From Sandaracinaceae bacterium (GTDB lineage Bacteria > Myxococcota_A > Polyangia > Polyangiales > Sandaracinaceae): a stretch of DNA of 32,473 nucleotides. The notes beneath the pieces were generated by a model. It was not told the DNA's origin. It worked only from the letters and a program-made list of their open reading frames with translations, and did no database searches. How positions within the stretch are numbered: the stretch's first letter is position 1; each line of letters begins with the position of its first letter. This document shows, piece by piece, positions 25,413 through 32,473 of the stretch. A program made the position numbers and the translations under genes. The DNA is taken from NCBI GenBank assembly GCA_019637095.1, contig JAHBWG010000096.1:1-32473 (forward strand), read 5' to 3'.

Positions 25413-26650
25413 GCGAGCCCTTCTTCTTCACCTGGTCCAAGCAGCGCGGCGCCACCGGCCTCGAGATCGTCGGCGGGGAGGGCCCGTGGTTCGACACCGC
25501 GGACGGCGCGCGCTGGCTCGACTTCGGCAGCCTCATCTACTCGGCCAACCTCGGGCACGGCCACCCGCGCATGATCCGCGCGATCAAGGCGCAGGCGGAT
25601 CGGCTCTGCCTCGCGATGCCGCAGAGCGTGTTCCCCGAGAAGCGCGCGCTCGCAGAGAAGCTGCTCGCGCTCGCCGGCGAGGGCTTCACCAAGGTCTTCT
25701 TCACGCTCGGCGGCTCCGAGGCGAACGAGAACGCGATCAAGATGGCGCGGCTCGCGACCGGCCGCTTCAAGGTGCTCAGCCGCTACCGCAGCTACCACGG
25801 CGCGACGATGGGCGCGCTCTCGCTCACCGGCGACTACCGCCGCCCGCCGCTCGAGCCGGCGCTCGTCGGCGCGATCAAGGCGATGGACTGCTACTGCGAC
25901 CGCTGCCCGTTCGGTCAGGAGGTCACGCGCTGCGCCCGCGAGTGCGCGACGCAGATCGACGAGGTGCTGCGCATCGAGGCGAACGTCGCCGCCGTGTTCC
26001 TCGAGCCGGTGCCCGGCGCCAACGGCGTGCTCGTGCCCCCCGACGACTACTGGCCGCGCGTGCGCGCCGCGTGCGACCGCCACGGCGCCCTGCTCGTCGC
26101 GGACGAGGTGCTCACCGGCTTCGGCCGCTGCGGCCACTGGCTCACCCACCAGCGCTGGGGCGTGACGCCGGACATGATCACGATCAGCAAGGCGCTCACC
26201 GGCGGTTACGGGGTGCTCGGCGCGGTGCTCGTCCACGACCGCGTCGCGCGCACGTTCGAGGACCACGCGCTCCTCGCCGGGCTCACGCAGTACGCGCACC
26301 CGCTCGGCGTCGCGGCGGCGCTCGAGGCGCTCGCGATCTACGAAGAAGAGGGTCTCGTGGAGCGGGCCGCGCGCCTCGGGCCCGCGCTCGCCGAGGGGCT
26401 CGCCGCGCTGCGCGAGGCGCACCCGCGCGCGCGCTTCTCGCGTGGCCTGGGCCTGCTCGGCGCGCTCGAGCTCGACCTCGACGCGGACGGCTTCGCCCGG
26501 CTCGGCGCCGCGCTCCGCACCCGTCGCGTGCACCTCTTCTTGCGCCCCACCGACCGCGCGCTGATCGTCGCGCCGCCCCTGTGCATCGACGAGGCGACGC
26601 TGTCGGACGGGCTCGATCGCATCGGCGCCGCGCTCGCGGAGGTGGCCTGA
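25409..26650 (+). CDS. Class III (omega) aminotransferase, PLP-dependent
   Basis: Seen: 413 residues, GTG at 25409 overlapping the preceding stop by four bases. Class III motifs: an ANLGHGHPRMIRAIKAQ opening, GGSEANENAIKMAR (PLP phosphate cup), SRYRSYHGATMGALSLTG, LVADEVLTGFGRCG with the ring-binding Asp, and the Schiff-base lysine Lys261 in ITISKALTGGYG. A Cys-rich insert CYCDRCPFGQEVTRCARECA is typical of one branch annotated as aspartate aminotransferase family. Known: the class transfers amino groups mostly from omega-amino acids or amines. Translational coupling to the C45-type enzyme points to a shared pathway. The substrate cannot be told from sequence. Confidence 0.92.
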   Translation: MSEPFFFTWSKQRGATGLEIVGGEGPWFDTADGARWLDFGSLIYSANLGHGHPRMIRAIKAQADRLCLAMPQSVFPEKRALAEKLLALAGEGFTKVFFTLGGSEANENAIKMARLATGRFKVLSRYRSYHGATMGALSLTGDYRRPPLEPALVGAIKAMDCYCDRCPFGQEVTRCARECATQIDEVLRIEANVAAVFLEPVPGANGVLVPPDDYWPRVRAACDRHGALLVADEVLTGFGRCGHWLTHQRWGVTPDMITISKALTGGYGVLGAVLVHDRVARTFEDHALLAGLTQYAHPLGVAAALEALAIYEEEGLVERAARLGPALAEGLAALREAHPRARFSRGLGLLGALELDLDADGFARLGAALRTRRVHLFLRPTDRALIVAPPLCIDEATLSDGLDRIGAALAEVA

Positions 26651-26652
26651 GC

Positions 26653-27207
26653 ATGGCCGTCCAGGGCCTCTTGCTCTTGCCGGTCGTGCTCGCGGACCAC
26701 GCGGTCCGCTACGCGCGCGATCTGGGATCGAGCGTCTCCACGCTCTTCTCGGGCGTGGGCCGCGAGGCGCCGGTCGACCTCTACACGAAGCAAGACGCGC
26801 TGTCGCAGATCATCACCCTCGCGGTCCTCGCCGACGGCGAGGTGACCGACGCGGAGGCGGAGAACCTGCGGCACCTGTTCGCGACGAGCGACCGCTTCCA
26901 CGGCGACGCGGAGGAGGCGGTGCAGCGGCTGCGGGAGGCGGCGCGCCGCGCCGCGACGCGCGACTCGCTCGAGAACACGGTGCGCGTGCTCGCGAGCGAT
27001 CTCGACCGCGCGTGGAAGGACGACGCGTTCTGGTTCGTGGCCGTGCTCGCGCTGCGCGGCTCGGGCTTCGGGCGGCAACAGAGCGGGTTCCGCGTCGCGC
27101 CGAGCTCGGACCCCGGCACGCTCCTCGCCGTGTTCGCGCGCGCGCTCGACATCCCGGACGACGCGAGCGACGCGGCGCTCGAGCGCGCCCGCGCGCTCAG
27201 CGTCTGA
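26653..27207 (+). CDS. TerB-like helical protein
   Basis: Seen: 184 residues, ATG at 26653, two bases after the aminotransferase stop. The central part resembles the TerB fold: LYTKQDALSQIITLAVLADG, EVTDAEAENLRHLFATSDRF, then LENTVRVLASDLDRAWKDDA, with acidic residues spaced as in metal-binding TerB proteins. The N-terminus (AVQGLLLLPVVLADHAVRYA) could be a single membrane anchor or a buried helix. Known: TerB-type domains accompany stress and tellurite-resistance systems and are often metal-linked. No other ter genes are nearby. It is probably the last gene of the operon, ending before the strong hairpin at 27228. Confidence 0.7.
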   Translation: MAVQGLLLLPVVLADHAVRYARDLGSSVSTLFSGVGREAPVDLYTKQDALSQIITLAVLADGEVTDAEAENLRHLFATSDRFHGDAEEAVQRLREAARRAATRDSLENTVRVLASDLDRAWKDDAFWFVAVLALRGSGFGRQQSGFRVAPSSDPGTLLAVFARALDIPDDASDAALERARALSV

Positions 27208-27227
27208 AGGTCTGCGGCCCGCGCAGC

Positions 27228-27256
27228 GGGGGCGGGGTGCGACGCACCCCTCCGCC
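27228..27256. terminator. Bidirectional terminator between convergent genes
   Basis: GGGGTGC (27234-27240), loop GAC, GCACCCC (27244-27250): a perfect 7-base stem, lying between the TerB-like gene and the convergently transcribed lipoprotein gene at 27260. Flanking GC pairs may extend it. Confidence 0.6.
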
Positions 27257-27259
27257 AAC

Positions 27260-27817
27260 TCAAGGCGTCGGGCCGAAGAAGCCGTTCGCGTTCACGTGCG
27301 CGGCGGCCTCGGTGGCGAGCTGCGCGCGCTCCGCGTCGGTCAGGCCGGTGATGAACCGCTTGTGCGCGACCGGGCGCAGCCCGCGGATCCGGGAGTCGGG
27401 GGTCTCGACGTAGAACGCGATGATCCGCGTCATCTGCTCGGCGGTCACCGGGCGGTCGATCGTGCCCATCGAGAGATCGACGCTCGCGGTGAGGCGGAAG
27501 TCGTGCATCAGGACGTCGGTCAGGGTCGGCGGCAGCGGGTACTCTCGGAGGTACGAGGGCACGGGCTGGCCCGCCGCGCGCGAGAGCTGGACGAGCTCGT
27601 TGCTCTGGAGCTGGCGCTCGTAGACCTCGAAGCTCGCGCTGTCCGTCGCGGGGGCGAGCGCCTCGACGCGTGAGAGCACGCTCGCCGGGGCGCTCTCGCC
27701 CGAGCTCGCGCTCGTCGTGTCGTCGTCGTCTCCGCTCCCGCCGCACGCGAGGGCGAGCGCGAGGAGCGCGCCGCCGAAGAGGGAGTAGAGCGCCTGGTGT
27801 CGTCGTCGTGTCGTCAT
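27260..27817 (-). CDS. Lipoprotein of unknown function
   Basis: Seen: 185 residues, ATG at 27817. Signal peptide with lipobox LALALAC (Cys25), then an Asp-rich linker GSGDDDDTTSASSGES. The mature domain is helical, with LSRVEALAPATDSASFEVYE, LREYPLPPTLTDVLMHDF, TAEQMTRIIAFYVETPDSRI and RFITGLTDAERAQLATEAAA, which gives the look of a small all-helical domain. No family recognised. A sigma-54-type element lies directly upstream and would put the transcript start within a few bases of the ATG. Inference: a regulated envelope protein, possibly coregulated with the rhodanese lipoprotein behind it, which carries the same promoter element. Confidence 0.8.
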   Translation of the reverse strand: MTTRRRHQALYSLFGGALLALALACGGSGDDDDTTSASSGESAPASVLSRVEALAPATDSASFEVYERQLQSNELVQLSRAAGQPVPSYLREYPLPPTLTDVLMHDFRLTASVDLSMGTIDRPVTAEQMTRIIAFYVETPDSRIRGLRPVAHKRFITGLTDAERAQLATEAAAHVNANGFFGPTP

Positions 27818-27830
27818 GCGGGCCCGCCGG

Positions 27831-27844
27831 GCAACGCGCGTGCC
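27831..27844 (-). promoter_or_regulatory. Sigma-54-type -24/-12 promoter
   Basis: On the minus strand: GGCAC-GCGCG-TTGC, with GG and GC spaced 10 bases as required for sigma-54. The predicted start of transcription is about 2 bases before the ATG at 27817, so the message would be leaderless unless a start codon further in is used. Confidence 0.5.
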
Positions 27845-27939
27845 CGCGCCGTTGCGCCGGTGTCGAGCGCGTCCGCCGACGCCGAGACGGCCGCGCGACG
27901 ACGTCCGTCGTCACCGCGACGGAGCCCGTCCGCGGCCCC

Positions 27940-28293
27940 TCACCACGCGCTCATCGAGCCCAGGTCGTGGACCTCGTAACCGCGGGCCCTCAGCAGCCGC
28001 GCCGCGCTCGCCGAGCGGACCCCCGAGTGGCAGTACACGACGACGCCGTGCTCGCTCGGCACCTCGGCGATCCGCCGCTCGAGGTCGCCGACCGGGATGT
28101 TGATGGCGCCGTCGGGGTGCCCCGCCGCGAACTCGCGGGGGGTCCTCACGTCGAGCAGCGTCGCGCCCGCGGCGACCATCGCGTGCGGGTCCGCGCCGCC
28201 GGCGGGCGCGGCGGACTCGGTGGACGCGCCGGCGGTGCTGCACCCGGCGGCGAGGAGGGCGAGCAGCGCGAGCGTGGTGAGGCGGCGCGTCAT
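27940..28293 (-). CDS. Rhodanese-domain lipoprotein
   Basis: Seen: 117 residues, ATG at 28293, with AAAGGA six bases upstream. Lipobox LLAAGC (Cys18) after a short signal peptide. One rhodanese domain: LLDVRTPREFAAGHPDGAIN (47-66) is the CH2A-type segment, and the active loop CHSGVR (Cys88-Arg93) in VVVYCHSGVRSASAA carries the catalytic Cys. The ending (LLRARGYEVHDLGSMSAW) is also usual. Known: single-domain rhodaneses move sulfane sulfur between thiols; lipid-anchored ones act outside the inner membrane. A sigma-54-type promoter with a normal 5' leader lies upstream. Inference: extracytoplasmic sulfur-transfer or redox role. Confidence 0.92.
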   Translation of the reverse strand: MTRRLTTLALLALLAAGCSTAGASTESAAPAGGADPHAMVAAGATLLDVRTPREFAAGHPDGAINIPVGDLERRIAEVPSEHGVVVYCHSGVRSASAARLLRARGYEVHDLGSMSAW

Positions 28294-28341
28294 GGCGTTC
28301 CTTTCGTGCTCGAGTCTCGTCGAGCTTCCCTCGCACGTCGA

Positions 28342-28355
28342 GCAACGCGCGTGCC
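28342..28355 (-). promoter_or_regulatory. Sigma-54-type -24/-12 promoter of the rhodanese gene
   Basis: On the minus strand: CGGCACG-CGCG-TTGCT, nearly the full consensus TGGCACG-N4-TTGCW with the correct 10-base GG-to-GC spacing. The predicted start lies about 37 bases before the ATG, leaving room for the AAAGGA ribosome-binding site. The GGCACGCGCGTTGC core is identical in the element at 27831-27844. Confidence 0.65.
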
Positions 28356-28487
28356 GGCGCCCTGCTGCGCTGGCGAGCGCCGACGAGGGGCTCGGGGTGT
28401 TGCGCGCGGCGCGGCGGGCGTCGCAGGTCGTTGCACGATCGGCGGCGCGCCGTTGACTCGCGCCCGGACCAGAGGCTTGATGGAGCG

Positions 28488-31400
28488 ATGAATGGCCTTC
28501 GCTGGGCGTTCGCCCTCACGCTCGCGCTCACGCTCCTGCCCTCGCGCGGGCACGCGTTCACGACGCGCATCCACATCGTGATCGCGAACGACGTGCGCGT
28601 CGCGCTGATCGAGAGCGGCGACGGGACCATCCAGCTGCGCTGGAGCGAGCACGCGGTGCGCATCCCGCCTCAGGACGCCGAGGCGATCATCAACCAGCCG
28701 CTCGCCTTCCGCGCCGGCGCGATCGGCCCCGACAACGTCGTGTTCCCCGCGATGACCGACGGAACGCACGGCGTGGAGCAGGACCCGTACCGGCAGTGCG
28801 AGCTCCTCTACCTCGAGGCGATCACCGAGGTGGAGCGCGCGTACGCGCTCGGCTGCTTCCTGCACGGCGCGACCGACGCGGTCGCCCACCACTTCGTCAA
28901 CGCGTTCACCGGCGAGACGTTCACGCTCGCCCCGATCACCGCCTCGCGCGGGCCGAGCTGGGACAACGTCGTCGGTCACATGGTCACCGAGAGCGTGATC
29001 CAGGGCGCGGTCCACGCCGCCGAGCCGAGCCGCTTCGCGTCGGGGCAGCTCCAGCATTCCGTCCCGCACGACTTCGTGCTGCGCACCTACTTCTCCACAC
29101 GCAGCCCCGTCTGGCAGCAGATGGCGGCGCACTCGCTCGAGCGCTGGGAGGTGCTGCGCGCTGCCGATCCCGAGGGGACGGTGCTCACCTGGGCGCGCGG
29201 CGCGGGCTACGGCGCGTGGGAGCAGATCGCGATGGCGCCCGTGTACATCGACGAGCTGCAGCGCCTGCGCGCGAGCCTGCGCACGTGGGTGCTCGCCGAG
29301 ATCACCGACATGAGCGACCCGAGCACCGAGCGCGGCATGCGGCTGCGCATCGAGCCCGGCCCCGACGCAATGCGCGGCACGCCCGACGACGTCCGCGGCT
29401 CGGGCACGTGCAGCGTCACCTCGCCGTCCTGCGCAGAGCTCGTCGCGCGCTACTACGTCTTCGTCAACGTGCTGGCGCCGCGGCGCGACGCCGGCGGCCG
29501 CGAGCTCCCGTCCGCGTTCGACACCCTCTCGGACGGGCTCGGCGACCAGCTCTACGGGTTCCTCCCCGCGCTCGTGCGCGTGATCGACAACCTCTCCGCC
29601 GTCCTCAACGCGCCCATCCCCGCGGGGGACACGACCGATCACGGCTTCGACCTGCGCCCCGCCGAGATCACCGGCCTGTTCATGCCGCTGACCGACTGGG
29701 TCAACGGGCTCGTGCGCACGACCGACGCCGGCTTCGACGGGCTCGCCGACGCGATCACGCCCGCGTGGTACCGCGACCTCTCCGCGTTCCTGCGCTCGCT
29801 CTCGATCGACATCACGGTGGGCAGCATCCTGCGCGCGCTGTTCGGTCCGATCCTCGCCGACATCCGCGACGCGCTCGTGCGCGAGGTGCGCGAGCGCGCC
29901 GAGGCGTACGTGCGCGAGCTCGCGTCCGAGTACGCGTCCGGTCGCGACGGCTGGCGCGCGTCGGTCGCGGGTAGGCTCGCCGAGTCGGCGCCGAGCGGCC
30001 TGGGCGGTCACGCGCTCGACCACGCGCTCAGCTCCGGCCTCTACGCGTACGCGTTCAACCTCACCGCCGCGGCGTTCGCGAACCACGAGGTGGTGCTGGT
30101 CTCGGGCGACCCGATCGCGAGCGGGCCGACATCGTTCGACGCGTCCTACACGCCCGACTGGACGCAGGCCGGCGCGTGCGACTACCTGCGCGCCGCGGTG
30201 TTTCCGGAGGGCCTCGGGCTCGCGCCGCTGCTGTCGGCCGAGCGCGACGGCGTCGTGCTGCGCGCGACGAGCGAGGACAGCCCGGTCGAGTGCCACGCCG
30301 GCTCGCTCAGCGCGTTCGGGCCGCCGAGCCGGGTGAGCTGCGCCCACACGCGCATGCAAGATCTCTTGCTCGATCCGAACGGGTCGCTCTCGCGCGCCTA
30401 CCCACCGCTCCACGCGTCGGGGGACCCGGGCTGCCGCCGCCTCGTCGTCCCGGGCCTGCCCGACCCACCGCCGCTCGGGAGCGACGGCGGCGTGCCGGGG
30501 CTGGACGGGGGCGTGGTGGTGCACCCCGACGGATCGACGCCGCTGCCCGGCATCGACGGGGGGTCCGGCGGCGAGCCGAGCGACGGCGGGTGCGGCTGCC
30601 GCGCGACGGGCAGCGCGCCGCCGCGCGGGTGGCTGTTCGCGCTCGCGGTGCTCGGCGCGCTCGCGTGGCGGCGCCGGCGGCGCTTGCGCGCGCCGCTGGC
30701 CGCGTTCGGCGTGCTCGCCGCCCTCGCCGGCTGCGACGGCGGCCCGGTCGATCCGCCGGGGACCGACGCGGGCGGAAGCGACGCGGGGACGCCGCCGATG
30801 ATGGACGGCGGCGTCACGCCGATGGACGACGCCTCGATGCCGCCGATGATGGACGCGGGCGCAGACGCCGCGGCGCCGCCGATGGACGCGGGGCCCGACC
30901 CGCGGCGCGTCCTGCTCGACGCGCTGGCCGGATCGGTGTGGAGCGCGCAGCTCCCGCGCGACGAGGGCGGCCGCGCCGTCACCCGCGCCTACGAGATGCG
31001 CTTCGAGTCGCGCGACCTCCAGTGGGCGGAGATCCGCAACCCGTTCGGGCCGTCGCGTCAACGGATCTTGCGATCCTTCGCGCCGCGTGCGGACGGCCTC
31101 ACGGTGGACAGCACGATCATGATCCCTGCCGGCTGGGAGACCCCGGAGCCCCTGCGCGGCCGCCGCGAGACGTGGGAGATCGAGATCATCGAGGGCGACC
31201 CGCGGATCTTGCGCCTGCGCAACGCGACGACCGGAATCGCGGAGGAGCTCGCCGAGGGCGCGTGGCCGGTGCCGGACGACGGGCTCACCGCGGAGCTGCG
31301 CGTGTTCGCCACGGGGGGCGCGGTCGACGAGGCCTACTGCGCGTGCGGCACGTTCTGCTCGTTCGACCGCGGCGTGCTCTGGGACTTCGCGCGAGGCGCG

Positions 31401-31934
31401 AGCCTCGAGCTGCCGCTCGGCGAGGACGTCGCCGGCGGCGTCCGACCCGCGCAGTGGCTCGACACGAGCGGTCGCGACGCGTTCGCGGTGACCGACGTGC
31501 CCGGCTTCGACCGGCTCGGCGCGACCACCCTGAGCGCGCAGAGCAACTTCGTCGTGCGCTACCACGGCACGCTCCGCCACCCGGGCGGCGACGTCTGGTT
31601 CCGCGAGCGCGACACCGGCGGCACCGCGAGCGTCAACGGCGGCCTCTGGGCGTGGATCGGGCCGGGCGTCGGCACCACCACCTCGACCGGCCTCTGGTTC
31701 GAGTCGCACTGGGCCGCGACGTCCGACTGGACTCCCGACGAGGTCAGCGCGAGCTTCCCCGCCGGCGACGTCGCGATCGAGATCGTCATGGTCCGCTGCC
31801 GCGACCGCGAGCTCTCGGGCCGGCGCGACATCACGCCGCAGATGCGCTTCGGCAGCGGCGCCTTCCTGGACACCGCCACCATCGACCGCTTCCGTCCCGA
31901 CCTCGACCCCGCGCTCTTCCCTCCCGCGCTCTGA
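28488..31934 (+). CDS. Zinc phospholipase C-like secreted protein fused in frame to a second lipoprotein
   Basis: Seen: 1,148 residues from the ATG at 28488. Residues 1-22 are a signal peptide. The first domain has TRIHIVIANDVR (His29), Asp82 in AIGPDN, and FLHGATDAVAHHF (His126, Asp130, His134/135), the pattern of zinc-dependent phospholipase C/S1-P1 nuclease-like proteins. A Gly/Asp/Pro-rich linker leads at 702-704 to GCGC, an apolar segment GWLFALAVLGALAW and RRRRR, a MYXO-CTERM-like sorting tail that normally ends a protein. Instead the frame continues as LRAPLAAFGVLAALAGC (lipobox Cys749), a DAG/PPMMDGG linker and a 350-residue beta-rich domain with CACGTFC. A TTG at 30684 could start this second part separately. 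Either a true fusion, or two genes whose intervening stop was lost or misread. Confidence 0.8.
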   Translation: MNGLRWAFALTLALTLLPSRGHAFTTRIHIVIANDVRVALIESGDGTIQLRWSEHAVRIPPQDAEAIINQPLAFRAGAIGPDNVVFPAMTDGTHGVEQDPYRQCELLYLEAITEVERAYALGCFLHGATDAVAHHFVNAFTGETFTLAPITASRGPSWDNVVGHMVTESVIQGAVHAAEPSRFASGQLQHSVPHDFVLRTYFSTRSPVWQQMAAHSLERWEVLRAADPEGTVLTWARGAGYGAWEQIAMAPVYIDELQRLRASLRTWVLAEITDMSDPSTERGMRLRIEPGPDAMRGTPDDVRGSGTCSVTSPSCAELVARYYVFVNVLAPRRDAGGRELPSAFDTLSDGLGDQLYGFLPALVRVIDNLSAVLNAPIPAGDTTDHGFDLRPAEITGLFMPLTDWVNGLVRTTDAGFDGLADAITPAWYRDLSAFLRSLSIDITVGSILRALFGPILADIRDALVREVRERAEAYVRELASEYASGRDGWRASVAGRLAESAPSGLGGHALDHALSSGLYAYAFNLTAAAFANHEVVLVSGDPIASGPTSFDASYTPDWTQAGACDYLRAAVFPEGLGLAPLLSAERDGVVLRATSEDSPVECHAGSLSAFGPPSRVSCAHTRMQDLLLDPNGSLSRAYPPLHASGDPGCRRLVVPGLPDPPPLGSDGGVPGLDGGVVVHPDGSTPLPGIDGGSGGEPSDGGCGCRATGSAPPRGWLFALAVLGALAWRRRRRLRAPLAAFGVLAALAGCDGGPVDPPGTDAGGSDAGTPPMMDGGVTPMDDASMPPMMDAGADAAAPPMDAGPDPRRVLLDALAGSVWSAQLPRDEGGRAVTRAYEMRFESRDLQWAEIRNPFGPSRQRILRSFAPRADGLTVDSTIMIPAGWETPEPLRGRRETWEIEIIEGDPRILRLRNATTGIAEELAEGAWPVPDDGLTAELRVFATGGAVDEAYCACGTFCSFDRGVLWDFARGASLELPLGEDVAGGVRPAQWLDTSGRDAFAVTDVPGFDRLGATTLSAQSNFVVRYHGTLRHPGGDVWFRERDTGGTASVNGGLWAWIGPGVGTTTSTGLWFESHWAATSDWTPDEVSASFPAGDVAIEIVMVRCRDRELSGRRDITPQMRFGSGAFLDTATIDRFRPDLDPALFPPAL

Positions 31935-31982
31935 GCTCGCCAGGCATTCGAGGCGTCTGTGTCTGGGACGCAAGACCGCCGA

Positions 31983-32203
31983 TCAGAGCGTGCGGAGGTA
32001 GGCCACGATCTCGGCGCGCTGCTCCGGATCCGCGACACCGTGGAGCTCGACGTCGCGACACGAGCCGTCGAGGGTCTGCGCGAGAGATCGCGCGCATCCG
32101 TCGTGGAGCCACGGACCGCGATAGGCTACGCCTCCCAGCCGTGGTGTCTGCACCGGGCCGGCTCCCACGTCGTGGTTCGTCTCATCGGAGAAGCGAGGGC
32201 CAG
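31983..32203 (-). pseudogene. C-terminal remnant of a cytochrome c peroxidase-like gene
   Basis: Seen: a minus-strand frame reads GPRFSDETNHDVGAG, TPRLGGVAYRGPWLHDG, ARSLAQTL and ends EQRAEIVAYLRTL. This is the usual C-terminal end of di-heme cytochrome c peroxidase/MauG-type proteins, from the second heme domain onwards. The heme-binding parts expected upstream are absent; at about 32200 the sequence becomes the transposase fragment in another frame. It is therefore a truncated, presumably non-functional gene. Confidence 0.7.
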
Positions 32204-32473
32204 CGCCCGAAGTACGTCCCCGACGACGCCTGCTCGAGTCGTCGCCACCGACCGTCTTCCTCCTCCACCTCTTCCTCGTCCGTCGTCATGCGCTGCAGGT
32301 CGTCACCCTCGCGCCGATGCAACCCCTCGCGCATGATCTCCGCCGCCATGTTGTTACGCTGCTCGAACGTCGAGCTCGGCCCAAGCCGTCGCTGAACCTC
32401 CCGCTCGATCATCGCCGCCAGCTTGTCCACCGACCGCTCCTTCGCCCGGGCGCTCTGCACCGGGGGCTTCTCG
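32182..32473 (-). mobile_element. ISKra4-like transposase, N-terminal fragment (runs off the right edge)
   Basis: Seen: a frame open from the window edge to a stop at 32182, containing VDKLAAMIEREVQRRLG, TFEQRNNMAAEIMREGLHRR and RLEQASSGTYFGRW. This order (an IEREVxRR helix, EQRxNMAAE, then SSxTYxGRW) is what I recall of the N-terminus of ISKra4-family transposases, which are usually about 500 residues. Here the protein stops a few codons after GRW, exactly where the cytochrome remnant begins, so the catalytic part is missing on this side. An ATG at 32460 is present but the frame continues past it. No terminal inverted repeat is visible. The family call is from memory and moderately sure. Confidence 0.6.

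Noticed and set aside
28290-31973. Antisense open frame of 1,227 residues opposite the phospholipase C-like/lipoprotein gene
   Set aside because: No domain or signal; extreme Arg/His content; the sense strand has signal peptide, metal ligands and sorting tail.

Overview
The window reads as chromosomal DNA of a very GC-rich myxobacterium, most like the Polyangiales/Sandaracinaceae side of the group. Reasons: extreme GC third-position bias; many small lipoproteins with Asp/Ala/Gly-rich linkers; a Cys-rich lipoprotein with CDDGxxCT repeats; a MYXO-CTERM-like Gly-Cys/transmembrane/Arg tail; and two sigma-54-type -24/-12 promoters. The species assignment is inference.

Layout. 1-2.7 kb: a secreted trypsin-like protease lipoprotein (cut by the left edge), a coiled-coil/TPR gene that appears frameshifted, and a minus-strand pair of a stand-alone receiver protein and a small membrane protein. 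2.8-5.6 kb: a lipoprotein with an SH3-like segment, translationally coupled to a five-heme cytochrome c lipoprotein. 5.7-8.0 kb: a pirin and a macrolide 2'-phosphotransferase-like kinase (TTG start, very strong RBS) whose catalytic HGD motif reads HGE. 8.0-8.7 kb is gene-poor with a TPR remnant. 8.7-12.9 kb: a large STAND ATPase/TPR/winged-helix regulator, divergent from a TPR membrane protein and a repeat-bearing Cys-rich lipoprotein. 13.2-15.3 kb: an arsenic operon arsR, small ORF, acr3, arsC. 15.3-16.6 kb: two Cys-containing lipoproteins.

16.8-24.0 kb is the accessory island and the best candidate for an undescribed system. Two unrecognised proteins overlap by ATGA, and a single-chain type ISP restriction-modification enzyme follows (Mrr-like nuclease, SF2 helicase/translocase, N6-adenine methyltransferase and target-recognition region in one chain of about 1,690 residues). 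A MazF/PemK-like ribonuclease overlaps its end with no antitoxin gene next to it. The set is bounded upstream by a cluster of strong hairpins and downstream by a perfect 8-bp inverted repeat, and the two leading genes look less GC-rich than their neighbours. I infer an acquired phage-defence cassette.

24.1-27.2 kb: a small hypothetical gene, then a coupled trio of C45-type N-acyltransferase/hydrolase, class III aminotransferase and TerB-like protein. 27.2-28.3 kb: two minus-strand lipoproteins (one unknown, one rhodanese), each preceded by a near-identical sigma-54-type element. 28.5-31.9 kb: a zinc phospholipase C-like secreted protein whose MYXO-CTERM tail runs in frame, without a stop, into a second lipoprotein. 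At the right edge an ISKra4-like transposase fragment is joined to the C-terminal remnant of a cytochrome c peroxidase-like gene. No rRNA, tRNA or CRISPR array was seen.
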